A DNA stretch of 64,000 nucleotides from Ophiura sarsii. Lineage: Eukaryota; Echinodermata; Ophiuroidea; Amphilepidida; Ophiuridae. A program made the translations under genes and the position numbers. The DNA is taken from positions 5,767,607 through 5,831,606 of the forward strand of contig CM069448.1 of the NCBI GenBank assembly GCA_035610835.1, given 5' to 3'. Positions 1-13,053 of the stretch are shown here, piece by piece. Numbering within the stretch: position 1 is the first letter of the stretch; each line of letters starts with the position of its first letter. The notes beneath the pieces are model-generated. The model was not told where the DNA came from, made no database searches, and saw only the letters and a program-made list of their open reading frames with translations.

Positions 1-1382
1 GCGACAAATAAATCATTTATAAAAGGCGGGCAAAAATAATGCTCTTGCTTGAATAGGGGCATTTGCAACTTTTGAATTCGACCTTAAGCCACTCAAGTGC
101 CCACAAATCACCCAAACAACATCGTAGCGCAACAAAGAGGTGTCAAAATGCGCAGAAGATAACTGTGAATCGAATTAATTAATTATTTGTTTGCATACTA
201 TTTCAGGTTTCGATAAATCTGACCATTTGTAAGTGTTTAGATACTTTATTGGCGCAGTTTATCTATTGCGCTACCTTGACTATTCCATTTATCTAAAGCT
301 TTGCACTAATCATTGAGCTTATTCTAGAGATCGACGCACCATTACGTGGTGAATGCCAGGTCCGTAGGTGATTTCGTCAGCGGTTATGAATATATGTAGT
401 GTCTAAGTAAAATTCCCGTAGCCAATTATAACCAACGTGAAACTCACTAAGCCTGCGTTGACGGGTATGGTTGGCAGAGTCCGCCATAACGTATATTTAT
501 ACATGTATTAATATACGTGCTACGTACCATTTAGGTATTTCACCATCTGGGTATGGCGTATTAATATATACAATGATATAGGTAAGGTGGAAATAAGGCG
601 GTGATCAGGGCTATGGTAGGCGGAGCCTAGAGTGTTTTTGCTCTATAAAAAAGTGTTTACAGATACACAGCAAGAATGGCATCCCATCCCATATGTAATG
701 CAGGTTTATTATTTATTTTATTCATTTATTCGGAAAACGCTTTCAAAACAGTAGCACCCAAAGACCATACTAACTAAATGGTCTCAGTCCAAACGATAAA
801 GTAAGATACACTCAACATAAAGGAAAATTACAGTATTAATACAAACAAAAGAGAGAAAAGAAATCATACACTCATGAATATCCCGACAAACGATATAAAT
901 TATTTACACCGAGATGGGCTCAAGTCATGACGCGTGGAGCGTGATATTATTGATTAATGATCATAATATTATTTAATAACGGTATATAACTTAAGTCCAT
1001 GGTAACACTGTTCTACAACATGACCATGCTAGTTTTAAATGTAATAATGATTTACAAAAGGCATCAAAATGTCTATCGATTAAGGCATTTTATGAGTAGT
1101 TATAAAGGGGTGACAGACAAACAAATAAACTACCTAAAATTATACATAGGTTTTGTATGCAGTAGTAGCGTAAAAATTGAACGCCGGCGGTAATGTGCAT
1201 AAACCCGGAACAATACATTTTATTCTATTGAACGCGGCGGGAGATGCGGGAGATGCGGGGATCGATCTGATCCACTTTTACCGATATTATGTGTGTAGCT
1301 GTTTTTACCAGTCGTTTTGATTTACACTACACATTATACTGCCAGTGGGTGATGGGTCGGGGATAGGTCATCATATTAATGG
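1..1382. other. Unassigned AT-rich sequence
   Basis: I see no recognisable gene, RNA or bounded mobile element here. The short stretches open for about 60 codons have no recognisable motif and are probably chance ORFs. Confidence 0.5.
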
Positions 1383-1640
1383 AGCATCCAATCTAGGTCG
1401 ATTGAATGAGAAGCTTGTTGGGGAAGGTAGGTGTGCGGGGGGAGGGGGGGGGGGTAAAGACAATACATTAATTTCGATAACATACATTTCGATAATATTA
1501 ACCGATCACTTTACCATAATCATAATCATGATAACGGACTAAGCATCCAATCAATCTAGGTCGTTTGAATGAGAAGCTTGTTAGGGAGGGGAGGGGGGGG
1601 GGGGGGGGGAAACACAATGCATTTCAATAACATAAACACA
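1383..1640. repeat. Tandem duplication, about 160-bp period, with long G runs
   Basis: The block beginning GCATCCAATC and continuing through AGAAGCTTGTT to a long G run occurs at 1383 and again at 1543. Both copies then run into a similar stretch around CAATAC/CAATGC and ATAACATA. The second copy carries an extra CAAT. The G runs differ in length and are likely to be unstable and hard to sequence. A 66-codon ORF crossing the first copy is low-complexity glycine and isoleucine and is not credible as a protein. Confidence 0.75.
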
Positions 1641-2394
1641 ATATAATAGCTGCACGTGACACGTGTATGTTCACTTTTATTACAGGTATAATTAATGTGG
1701 TTCCGCGGTTGTCAGGCTACGTCTGCAGCGCAAGTCTGCAAATAGTGTTGCGTGCAGTCGTAGTATAGTATTGTATAATGACAAATCGGCTATTTGAGGA
1801 CGGTAGTGATGGAAACAACCCGCCAGTAATGACGACAGTGTTATTTTCCTTGATTTAGCCAACTGCTGAATAAATTTGGAGTCTATTATGTACACATTTT
1901 ACGACTATTTTACTATAATTGTGCAACTGCCCGACAGTACCAATCTCGACCGACACGACTCTATTGCACTCCCCCCTGCATCCCCTGGCTACGCCACTGA
2001 TTTATATAACCGTACAATTGACATCGCACATTCAACTGTCGAGCGAAAATTTGGAAAGTATAGCATTCTGGAAAAAGATGCCACCTTCATGACGGCGTTT
2101 TTTTATCTTCGGTTATCGGATATTATAGAAGTTAGAAACCAGCCCGGAGGCGGGCCCAGTCTTGATTACGATAGCAAACACTATCATCCAAATGTTGGTA
2201 GATTGAAATTCGGATTTGGAAGGAAATAACAAGATGCGTCGATCAATGTTGCATCGGGACAGAATGGTCATAAATATGTGATGTAATGCCTAATTTGAAC
2301 AACCAATAATGACAATGCTGTCTACTGACGATAGCAAACATGGTATTCCAAAATGGGTTGATTTAAACTCGGATTTCGAGGCAATTAACAATGT
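1641..2394. other. Unassigned, with a 117-codon ORF of unknown status and a hAT-like tip
   Basis: A plus-strand ORF at 1876-2229 is open for 117 codons, but it has no motif I recognise and its composition is unremarkable. At 1984-1999 lies CCTGGCTACGCCACTG, the reverse complement of a CAGTGGCGTAGC tip that also occurs at 28,234. CAGTGGCG tips are common at hAT element ends. No partner end was found, so I cannot bound an element. The ORF runs straight through this tip, which argues against a host protein. Confidence 0.35.
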
Positions 2395-2455
2395 ATGTGT
2401 AAATAATGAAGACATTGTTATAACAAGGATTTGGCATCATTTACCGTAGGTATCT
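2395..2455 (+). repeat. Orphan partial monomer of the 123-bp satellite
   Basis: The stretch reading TAATGAAGACATTGTTATAA, followed by AAGGATTTGGCATCATTTAC, matches the middle and last thirds of the satellite unit that forms the large array from 3.25 kb. It is about 800 bp upstream of the array and is separated from it by unrelated GC-rich sequence. Confidence 0.7.
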
Positions 2456-2579
2456 TAAAGTGCTATAGAGACTGAAGCTATCCTACTTCCAAATGAAAGC
2501 TACGTTTCTTAGCTACACACCCCCATAGTTTCAGCACTCTAGAACTGTTAGTAGCCTAAGTGCAGGAGTAAGGAAAATA

Positions 2580-3240
2580 ACCAACAGGGCGGACTTACCC
2601 CACACTCACGCCGGGGCAGGTTCGCCCTCATAGTGATAGGCAAGCTCATCCGGCTTCATAGGCAAGTTAAATATTGCAGAAACTATCAGTTATTCCATGT
2701 AAAGAATGATTAAAAGTCAACTAGACACAACTATGACAAATTAGGCCATGTGGCCCCAACATATGAAATGGACACATCATGTGTCCAGTATTATGTTGGG
2801 GCGAGTCTGCCCGTTCTTAGCGTGTAATTGGGCATGGGCGGACACGCCCCGGCGAAATTGGGCGAACTCGCCCCAGGGCTCATTTTTTGTAAATCTCATG
2901 GTATACCTACTAAACACGGAATGGGAAGTGTTTAACTGCATAATATGTCAGGCAAAAACCTTACCTTTTGAATGACTATAAAAGTTAGTACCATCGCTGC
3001 GATGTCTTTAGATTAATGCAACATTTTTAATGACAAATAATTTTACTTATTTAAAAACAATTATTCAAGATAAATCCGTATGGGAGATGTATCCGGGTCT
3101 GAAGTTTTTTTAATTAAAATAGCTACTTTGCTATGACCGGTCGGTACAACCGAATTACACACCAGTCTGATACTTGTTCAGCAGTCACGTGATGAGAAAC
3201 ACGTGGTGGGCGGACTCGCCCCGCCGGGCGGACTCGCCCG
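2580..3240. repeat. Cluster of GGGCGRACTYGCCC palindromes with a nested hairpin
   Basis: Variants of a near-palindromic GGGCGGACTCGCCC box recur around 2,588, 2,805, 2,835, 2,865 and 3,209-3,232, in both orientations. A nested hairpin at 2754-2801 pairs CCCCAACATA with TATGTTGGGG and, inside it, GGACACAT with ATGTGTCC. Clustered palindromic boxes in AT-rich DNA look like the subterminal region of a DNA transposon or a foldback element, but clean terminal repeats were not found. The 76-codon ORF across the boxes is probably incidental. Confidence 0.5.
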
Positions 3241-3252
3241 CTCTCCCCTACT

Positions 3253-6200
3253 TTCGTGACATCATTCCCCAATTAATCCTAGTGACATCTTGTAGTAGGT
3301 CGGCAGCATTTACAAAAGAAGAAAATGTTACAACAAGGACTTGGCATCATGTAGTATAACAGCTATAAGTCGTGCGTGACATCATTCACTTAGTAGGTTT
3401 AATAGTTAGGATATGTAATATACGGGTGTCATTCTCCAATTGACCCTACTAATATCCTGGAGGACGGCATCATTTACATGAAGAAAATTACAATAGGATC
3501 ATTATAGTGTATCTTCGCTAACGTGGCTGACATCATTCCCCAATTGACCGTTCTGATATCCTGGATGGAGGTCGTCATCATTCACAAATGAAGAAAATGT
3601 TACAATAAGGATTTGGCATCATTTACACCCTAGAAGATATAACAGCTATACGGGTGTGACATCATTCCCCAATTGACGGTACTGACATCATGGAGGTAGG
3701 CGCAGGCGTCGGCATCATTCACAAATAAATAAATGTAACAACAAGCATTGTTATTGGCATCATTTACCTTAGTAGTAGGTATAGCAGCTATATTTTCCTG
3801 ACATCATTCCCTAATTGACCCTATTAATACCCGGAGCTGAGGTCGGCATCATTCACAGAGGAAGAAAATGTAACAACAAGGACTAGCATCATTTACAATA
3901 GTAGGTTTAATAGCTATTCGTGCGTGACATCATTCCCCAATTGATCCTACTGATATCATGGAGGGCGGCATAATTCACAAATGAAGAAAATGTTCCAACA
4001 CGGACTTGGCATCATTTAGCTTAGTTGGTTTAATAGCTACTATACTATACGTGCGTGACATAATTCCCCAATTGACCCTACTGACATCCTGGTAGTCGGC
4101 TTCATTCACAAATGAAGAAAATGTTACAACAAGGACTTAGTATAATTTACATTAGTAGGTTTAAGAGCTATACGTGCGTGGCATCATTCCCCAATTGACC
4201 ATACTGACATCATTTTAGTCGGCATCATTCACAAATGAAGAAAATGTTACAAGGACTTAGCATAATTTACATTAGTAGGTTTAAGAGCTATACGTATACG
4301 TGCGTGGCATCATTCCGCGATTGACCCTACTGACATCCTGGTAGCCGGCATCATTCACAAACGAAGAAAATGTTGCAACAACAAACACTTGGCATCATTT
4401 AACTTATAATAGCTACACGGGTGTGACATAATTCCCCAATTGACCCTACTGACATCTTAGAAGTCGGCATCATGTCGTAACAAGGGTTTGGCAATAATTT
4501 GTATTATTATCTCCAACAGCTGTACGGGAGAGACATTATCTCCAATTGATAATACCGACATCATAGAAGTCGGCATCATTTACAAATGAAGGAAATGTTA
4601 CAACAAGCATTGGGCATCTTCATTTACCTTGGTTGGTTTAGTAGTTATAGGTGCGTGACATCATTCCCCAATTGACCCTACTGATATCCTGGATGTCGGC
4701 ATCATTCACAAATGAAGAAAATGTTGCAACGGGTTTGGCATCATTTATATTAGTACCTATAACAGCTATACGGGCGAGACATCATTCTCCAATTGATAAC
4801 ACCGACATCATTGAAGTCGGCATCATTTACAAATGAAGGAAATGTTACAACAAGCATTTGGCCCCACAACTTAGTAGGTTTAATAGCTTTACGTGGGTGA
4901 CATAATTCCCCAATTGACCCTACTGATATCCTGGATGTCGGCATCATCCACAAGCGACGAAAATGTCATGGCATGTCATATCGTGACATGTTATATCGTG
5001 TCATGTCATGTCGTGTAATGTTATGTCGTGTCAGGTCATGATGTGGCGTGTCGTGTCGTGTCGTATCGTGTCATGTCGTGTCGTGTCATGTCATGTCGTG
5101 TCAGGTCATGATGAGGCGTGTCGTGTCGTGTCATGTCTTGTTATGTAGTGCCACGCCGTGCCATGTCGTGTTGTATCGTGTCGGGTCATGTCCCGTCATG
5201 TATTGTTTTGTTTTTGTCTTCTGTGTCAATATAAATGTGTAATATATCATTACACAGGTATCATTTGAGTTACCTTAATATGTTTTTTTTATATTATGTT
5301 GCAAACTAAAAGAAAAAAGAAAGAAAAACAGTCGGCATCATTCACAAAATGAAGAAAATGTTACAACAAGGATTTGGCATCATTAACCTTAGAGGGTAAC
5401 AGCTATACGGGTGTGACATAATTCCCCAATTGACCCTACTGACATCCTGGCGGAGGTCGGCATCATTTACAAATGAAGGAAATGTTACAACAACGACTTG
5501 GCATCATTTAGCTTAGTAAGTTTAATAGCTTTACGTGCGTGGCATCATTCCCTAATTGAGCCTCTACTGATATCCTGGAGGTCGGCATCATTCACAAATG
5601 AAGAAAATGTTACAACAAGGACATAATTTACATTAGTAGATTTAAGAGCTATACGTGCGTGGCATCATTCCCCAATTTACCCTACTGACATCCTGGTAGT
5701 CGGCATCATTTACAAAAGAAGAAAATGTTACAACAAAGACTTGGCATCATTTACATTAGTAAGTTTAATAGCTTTACGTGCGTGGCATCATTCCCCAATT
5801 GACTCGACTGATAACCTGGAGGTTGGCATCATTCACAAATGAAGAAAATGTTACAACAAGGACTTGGCATAATTTACCTTAGTAAGTTTAATAGCTATAA
5901 GTGCGCGACATCATTCCCCAATTGACCCTACTAACATCCTTGTTGTCGGCATCATTCACAAAAGAAGAAAATGTTACAACAAAGACTTGGCATCATTTAC
6001 ATTAGTAAGTTTAATAGCTTTACGTGCGTGGCATCATTCCCTAATTGAGCCTCTACTGATATCCTGGAGGTCGGCATCATTCACAAATGAAGAAAATGTT
6101 ACAACAAGGACATAATTTACATTAGTAGATTTAAGAGCTATACGTGCGTGGCATCATTCCCCAATTTACCCTACTGACATCCTGGTAGTCGGCATCATTT

Positions 6201-9200
6201 ACAAAGGAAGAAAATGTTACAACAAAGACTTGGCATCATTTACATTAGTAAGTTTAATAGCTTTACGTTCGTGGCATCATTCCCTAATTGAGCCTCTACT
6301 GATATCCGGAGGTCGGCATCATTCACAAATGAAGAAAATGTTACAACAAGGACTTGGCATCATTTACCTTAGTAAGTTTAATTAGCTATAAGTGCGCGAC
6401 ATCATTCTCCAATTGACCCTACTGACATCCTTGTTGTCGGCATCATTCACAAAAGAAGAAAATGTTACAACAAAGACTTGGCATCATTTACCTTAGTAAG
6501 TTTAATAGCTATACGTGCGTGACATCATTCCCCAATTGACTCTACTGATATCCTGGGGGTCGGCCTCATTCACAAATGAAGAAAATATTACTACAACAAG
6601 GACTTGGCATAATTTACATTAGTAGATTTAAGAGCTATACGTGCGTAGCATCATTGCCCAATTTACCCTACTGACATCCTTGTTGTCGGCATCATTCACA
6701 AAAGAATAAAATGTTGCAACAAAGACTTGGCATCATTTACCTTAGTAAGTTTAATAGCTATACGTGCGTGACGTCAATCCCCAATTGACCCTACTGACAT
6801 CTTGGAGGTTGGCATCATTTACAAATAAAGAAAATGTTGCAACATGGATTTGGCATCATTTATATTAGTAGCTATAACAGCTATACGGGCGAGACATCAT
6901 TCTCCAATTGATAACACCGACATCATAGAAGTCGACATCATTTACAAATGAAGGAAATGTTATTTTCCTTAGTAAGTTTAATAGCTTTACGTGCGTGACT
7001 CAATTCCCCCAATTGACCCTACTGATATCCTGGATGTCGGCATCATTCACAAACGACGAAAATGTTACAACATATCATGGATTTGGCATCCTTAGTAGGT
7101 TTAATAGTAATACGGGCGTGACATCATTCTCCAATTGACCCTACTGACAACCCGGAGGTCGGCATCATTCACAAACGACAAAAATGTTACAACATGGATT
7201 TGGCATCAATATCATTAGTACGTTTAATAGTGTATACGCGCGTGACATCATTCTCCAATTGACCCTACTGACAACCTGGAGGTCGGCATCATTCAGAAAC
7301 GAAGAAAGTGTTACAACAAGGATTTGGCATCATTTACCTTAGTAGGTTTAGTTTCTTTCCGTGCCTGACATCATTCCCCATTTGACCTGACCCTGGAAGT
7401 CGGCATCATTCACAATTACAAATGAAGAAATGTTACAATAAGGATATGGCATCATTTGCCTTAGTAGGTACTGAGCTATACGGGTGTGACATCATTCACA
7501 TAGGAAGAAAATACAACAAGGATTTGGCATCATTTACTTATACGGGTGGGACATCGTTCCCCAATTGACTCTACTGACATCCTGGAGGTCGGCATCATTC
7601 ACAAATGAAGGAGATGTTACAACAAGCATTTGGCATCATTTATCTAGTAGGAAGTTTAGCTATACGTGCGTGGTATCATTCCCCAATTGAACGTAGTGAT
7701 ATCCTGGTGGGCGGCATCATTCACAAATGAAGGAAATGTTCCAACAATGACTTGGAACCATTAACCTTAGTAGGCCAACTATACGGGTGACATCATTCCC
7801 CCATTGACCCCACTAACAACCTGGAGGTCGGCATCATTCACAAAGGAAGAAAATGTTACAACAAGGACTTGGCATCATTTACCTTAGGTTTAATAGCCAT
7901 ACATGCGTGACATCATTCCCCAATTGACCCTACTGATATCCTGGATCCATTACTCATTCACAATCGACGATAAGGTTACAATATGGATTTGGCATCAATT
8001 TCCTTAGTAAGTTTAATAGTTATAAGGGTGTAACATCATTCCCCAATTTACCCTACTGACATCCTGGACTCGGTCGGCATCATTTACAAATGAAGAAAAT
8101 GTTACAACAAGGACTTGGGATCACAGTATAACAGCTATAAGTGACTGACATCATTCCCCAATTGACCCTTCTGATATCCTGGATGTCGGCATCATTCCCA
8201 AATGAAGGAATGTCTACAAAACAAGCATTTGGCATCATTTACCATTACCGTAAACAGCTATTATTTACGTGGAATCATTCCCCAATTGACCCTACCAACA
8301 GCCTAGCTTTACGTGCGTGGCATCATTCCCTAATTGAGCCTCTACTGATATCCTGGAGGTCGGCATCATTCACAAATGAAGAAAATGTTACAACAAGGAC
8401 ATAATTAGATTTAAGAGCTATACGTGCGTGGCATTCCCCAATTTACCCTACCGACATCCTGCAAGTCGGCATCATTTACAAAAGAAGAAAATGTTACAAC
8501 AAAGACTTGGCATCATTTACATTAGTAAGTTTAATAGCTTTACGTGCGTGGCATCATTCCCCAATTGACTCGACTGATATCCGGAGGTCGGCATCATTCA
8601 CAAATGAAGAAAATGTTACAACAAGGACTTGGCATCATTTATATTAGTAGGTAGGCCTATAACAGCTATACAGGTGTAACATCATTCCCCAATTTATACC
8701 CTACTGACATCCTGGAGGTCGGCATCATTTACAAATGAAGAAAATGTTACAACAAGGACTTGGGATCACAGTATAACGGCTATAGTATACGTGACTGACA
8801 TCATTCTCCAATTGACCCTTCTGATATCCTGGAGGTCGGCATCATTCACGAATGAAGGAAATGTCTACACTAAGCATTTGGCATCATACCATTACCGTAG
8901 TAGGTATAACAGCTATTATTTACGTGGAATCATTCCCCAATTGACACTACTAACAGCCTGGAGGTCGGCATCATTCACAAAGGAAGAAAACATTACAACA
9001 AGGACTTGGCATCATTTACATTAGTAGGTATTACAGCTATATACGGGTGTGAGATCATTCCCCAACTGACCGTGATGACATCCTGGAGGTTGGCATCATT
9101 CACAAATGAAGGAAATGTTACAACAAGTATTTGGCATCATTTACCTTAGTAGGTTTAAGAGCCTTTACTATAAATGCGTAGCATCACTTCCCCAATTGAC

Positions 9201-11715
9201 CCTACTGATATCCTTGAGGTCGGCATCATTCACAAATGAAGAAAATGTTACAACAATGCTTAGCATAATTTAAATTAGTAGGTTTAAGAGCTATACGTGT
9301 CATTCCCCAATTGACCCTACTGACATCTCGGGTAGTCGGTATCATTGCATCATTCACAAAAGAAGAACATGTTACGACAAAGACTTGGCATCATTTACCT
9401 AATAGTAGGTCTAACAGCTACGTGCGTGGCATCAACCACAATTGACCCTTACTGATATCCTGGCGGTCGGCATCATTCACAAACGACGAACAATGTTACA
9501 CCATGCATTTGGCATGAATTCCCTTAGTAGGTTTAATATAGTTATATACGGGTGTAACATCATTCCCCAATTGACCCTTCTGATATCCTGGAGGTCAGCA
9601 TCATTCACAAATGAAGAACATGTTACAACAAGCATTTGGCATCATTTAACCGTATGTATAACAGCTATATTTGCGTGACATCATTCCCCAATTGATCCTA
9701 CTAACAATCTCGAGGTCGGCATCATTCAAAAAGGAAGAAAATGGTACAACAAGGACTTGGCATCATTTAACTTGTTCGTAAGTAACACTAACAGCTATAT
9801 TTGCGTGACATCATTCCCCAATTGACCCTACTAACAATCTCGAGGTCGGCACGGGGGTCGGCATCATTCAAAAAGAAAGAAAATGTTACAACAAGGACTT
9901 GGCATCATTTACCTTAGTAGGTTTAATAATAATAGCTCTACATGCGTGATATCATTCCCCAATTGACCTTATATCCTAGCCTGGTCGGCATCATTCACAA
10001 ATGAGAAAAAAATGTTCCAACAAGGACTTGGTATAATTTACATTAGTAGGTTTAAGAGCTATACGTGCCATACGTATCATTACACAATTGACCCTACTGA
10101 TATCCTAGAGTTCGGCATCATTCACAAATGAAGAAAATGTTACAGTAAGGATTTGACATCATTTACCTTTAGTAGGTATAACAGCTATACAGGCGTGACA
10201 TTATTCCCCAATTGACCCTACTGACATCCTGGTTGTCGGCATCATTCACAAAAGAAGGAAATGTTACAACAAGGACTTGGCATCAATTACCTTAGTATGT
10301 TTAATAACTTTACGTGCGTGACATCATTCGCAATAAACCCTACTAATATCCTTGAGGTCGGCATCATTCAAAAGTGAAGAAAATGTTACAAGGGTTTGGC
10401 ATCATTTATAATAGTAGCTATTACAGCTATACGGGCGAGACATCATTCTCCATTGATAATACCGACATCAAAGAGGTCGGCATCATTCAAAAATGAAGGA
10501 AATGTTACAACAAGCATTTGACATCATTTACCTTAGTAGCTTTTAATAGCTATACGGGCGTGACATCATTCCCCAATTGAACCTACTGATATCCTGGAGG
10601 TCGGCATCATTTACAAACGACGAAAATGTTACAACATGGATTTGGCATCAATTTCAATAGTAGGTTTAATAGTAATACGAGCGTGACATCATTCTCCAAT
10701 TGACCCTACTGACAACCCGGAGGTCGGCATCATTCACAAATGACAAAAATGTTACAACATGGATTTGGCACCAATTTCATTAGTACGTTTAATAGTTATA
10801 CGGGCGTGACATCATTCTCCAATTGACCCTACTGACAACCTGGAGGTTGGCATCATTTACATTAGTGGGTTTAATAGCTATATGGGTCTGTCATCATTTC
10901 CCAATTAACCATTCTGATATCATGGAGGTCGGCATCATTCACAAATGAAGAAAATGTTACAAGGATTTGGCATCATTTACTTTATAGAGGGTATAACAGC
11001 TATACGGGTGTCACATCATACATGCGTGACATCATTCCCCAATTGACCCTACTGATATCCTGGAGGTCGGCATCATTTAAAGGAAGAAAATGTTCCAACA
11101 AGGACTTGGAATCATTTACCTTAGTAGGTTTAGCTATACGTGCGTGGCATCATTCCCCAATTGACCCTAGTGATATCCTGGTGGGCGGCATCATTCACAA
11201 ATGAAGAAAATGTTACAAGGATTTGGCATCATTTACTTTATAGAGGGTATAACAGCTATACGGGTGTCACATCATACATGCGTGACATCATTCCCCAATT
11301 GACCCTACTGATATCCTGGAGGTCGGCATCATTTAAAGGAAGAAAATAATCCAACAATGACTTTGCATCATTTACCTTAGTAGGTAGCAATACGTGTGTG
11401 GCATCATACCCGAATTGACCCAACTAACAACCTGGAGGTCGGCATCATTCACAAAGGAAGAAAATGTTACAAGGACTTGGCATCATTTACCTTAGTAGGT
11501 CTAATATTCATACATGACATCATTCCCCAATTGACCCTACTGATATCCTGGAGGTCGGCATCATTTAAATGAAGAAAATGTTCCAACAAGGACTTGGAAT
11601 CATTTACCTTAGTAGGTTTAGCTATACGTGCGTGGCATCATTCCCCAATTGACCCTAGTGATATCCTGGTGGGCGGCATCATTCACAAATGAAGGAAATG
11701 TTGCAATTTGGAGAT
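3253..11715 (+). repeat. Satellite array, 123-bp unit made of three 41-bp subunits
   Basis: Roughly 65 diverged copies of a 123-bp unit run head to tail; successive CCCCAATT boxes near 5,670, 5,793 and 5,916 are spaced 123 bp apart. Aligned by eye, a typical unit splits into three 41-bp thirds that open with GACATCATTCCCC, GGCATCATTCACAA and GGCATCATTTACCTT, so it looks like a trimerised 41-bp ancestor. Higher-order similarity is visible. The variant CCTAATTGAGCCTCTACTG recurs near 5,552, 6,033, 6,282 and 8,332. Blocks near 11,107-11,207 and 11,591-11,693 are nearly identical, about 484 bp (four units) apart. Because 123 is divisible by three, peptides such as DIIPQLTLLISW recur in ORFs up to 87 codons, but stops occur throughout and I do not regard them as coding. 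The array ends abruptly near 11,715. Confidence 0.93.
4966..5330. repeat. Pentanucleotide (TGTCR)n block interrupting the satellite
   Basis: From about 4,966 to 5,205 the sequence is an imperfect 5-bp repeat alternating TGTCG, TGTCA and TATCG. About 120 bp of unrelated T- and A-rich sequence follows before the satellite resumes at CAGTCGGCATCATTC. The left junction falls inside a unit just after GAAAATGTCATGG, so slippage of TGTCA within a monomer is a plausible seed. The 64-codon ORF over it is a translation of the repeat. Confidence 0.85.
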
Positions 11716-13053
11716 AGATTTAAAAAAATATTAGGGCCCCAGTTTGAGCTATTTGGAGCACCATTTTGCAGCCTACCACTTGTAGACAACTGCCATTTTG
11801 TGGCATTATCTAGGTGTCAACTTGTTTTGTCCCTAAATCAGTCGTTTATATGTTACTATTATTTTCATTCACACATTTTGTCTACTCATTCGGTATACAC
11901 TCATAATATAAGAGGACAAAACTACAAAAAGTGTTAAAGTGTTAATTAAGGTGTAATATATACAAATCAATAGGTAGTTAGTAGTTAACACCCCTTTCAG
12001 ATGCAATAATGAAATTGAGTGAAATAATGAATAATGAATAATGAAATAGACACCTACCCACTCTTTAAAAAATATGAAACGGGAAACTGGGAATCATATT
12101 TCATTAGCCTTATGTGACACTTGCGTATGGCCAAATCGCGCTTCATACGCTTCTTACGAAATAGGATTACTTTTGCGCACGGATAGATAAAAAATGAATA
12201 TTTCTCGGGGTAAGGATTGATTTAAACTAGTCTATTAGTAATAGTATTGTAATGTCATGTAGTGCTGCTGGGAGATATCTATCCCCAATGCCTGGCTTTA
12301 CTATTATCGTTCATGCTTCACTATATCGAAGCATTGCAAGTCCATGATCGAAGATACACTTGCACTACGGTAGGCCTACTGATTGGGACTAGTCTATTTG
12401 GCCGGAACTGCATATTCTACTAATTGCAGCACATAACGCACACGGACACGCGCCTATACTGCCACTCGAGATGTTGAAAGACTGAAGATACATACGCAGG
12501 CGTAAAAGCTGCGCCTACGTCACTGTCCAGAGGAAGCCAAATGGAGAATAGGAGATCATTCAATCAAGCCAGGGTTGTGCCACTCAGCTTGCTGATCGAA
12601 AGCCACTTTTAAATTAAAATTTGGTCGGCATAGAATTGGTGGCGCTATACCGATGAAAGCGTGATTGTAGCAGACGACGCGACGCTGGCCACGTGTGTCT
12701 CACTTGACGACCCAATATTGCAGCGGGAGTGCACCATTTTGAATTATCGCCCAGTTAATGATGAATATTCTAATTAGGCCTATGATGAATATTTTGTCAA
12801 AATGATAAGATTCACGTTCGCAATTACGTGTTATTCACTACAAATTCAAAATTTAGGTTTTGTGTGGCCACCGTCGTCTGTGTAAATCTACAGCACCCCC
12901 CAAACCTATGCGGACCAAAAATCCGTGATCAAGCCTCCATCAACCCCCAAATCACTCAAGGTGGCCAAATATGGCTCCAAATTGGTGGGCGAATTTGTCC
13001 ACCGGCAAGGACTGATTTAGCTATATTATACAAATTGAGGGCTTATCTCATAC
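11716..13053. other. Unassigned sequence downstream of the satellite
   Basis: No mobile element could be bounded. Around 12,575-12,650 the phrases GTGCCACTCA and TTGGTGGCGCT match a segment at 27,550-27,600, indicating a shared dispersed repeat. A plus-strand ORF at 12,828-13,346 is open for 172 codons, but its strand and frame conflict with the better-looking minus-strand exon at 13,054-13,103, and no motif is recognisable. Confidence 0.4.

Noticed and set aside
1342..1999. hAT element bounded by CAGTGGGTG at 1,342 and CGCCACTG at 1,999
   Set aside because: The two ends match over only about six bases and flanks share no 8-bp duplication.
1876..2229. 117-codon plus-strand ORF as a gene
   Set aside because: It reads through a hAT-like repeat tip (CCTGGCTACGCCACTG) and shows no recognisable domain.
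4960..5215. CRISPR-like or other spacer array
   Set aside because: The repeat is a simple pentamer without spacers in a eukaryotic satellite context.
5048..5242. Cysteine/serine/valine-rich 64-codon ORF
   Set aside because: It is a translation of the (TGTCR)n microsatellite.
8141..8404. Satellite ORF with repeated DIIPQLTLLISW peptide as a repetitive protein
   Set aside because: The period is divisible by three, so peptides repeat automatically. Stops interrupt nearly every unit or two, and no frame stays open across the array.
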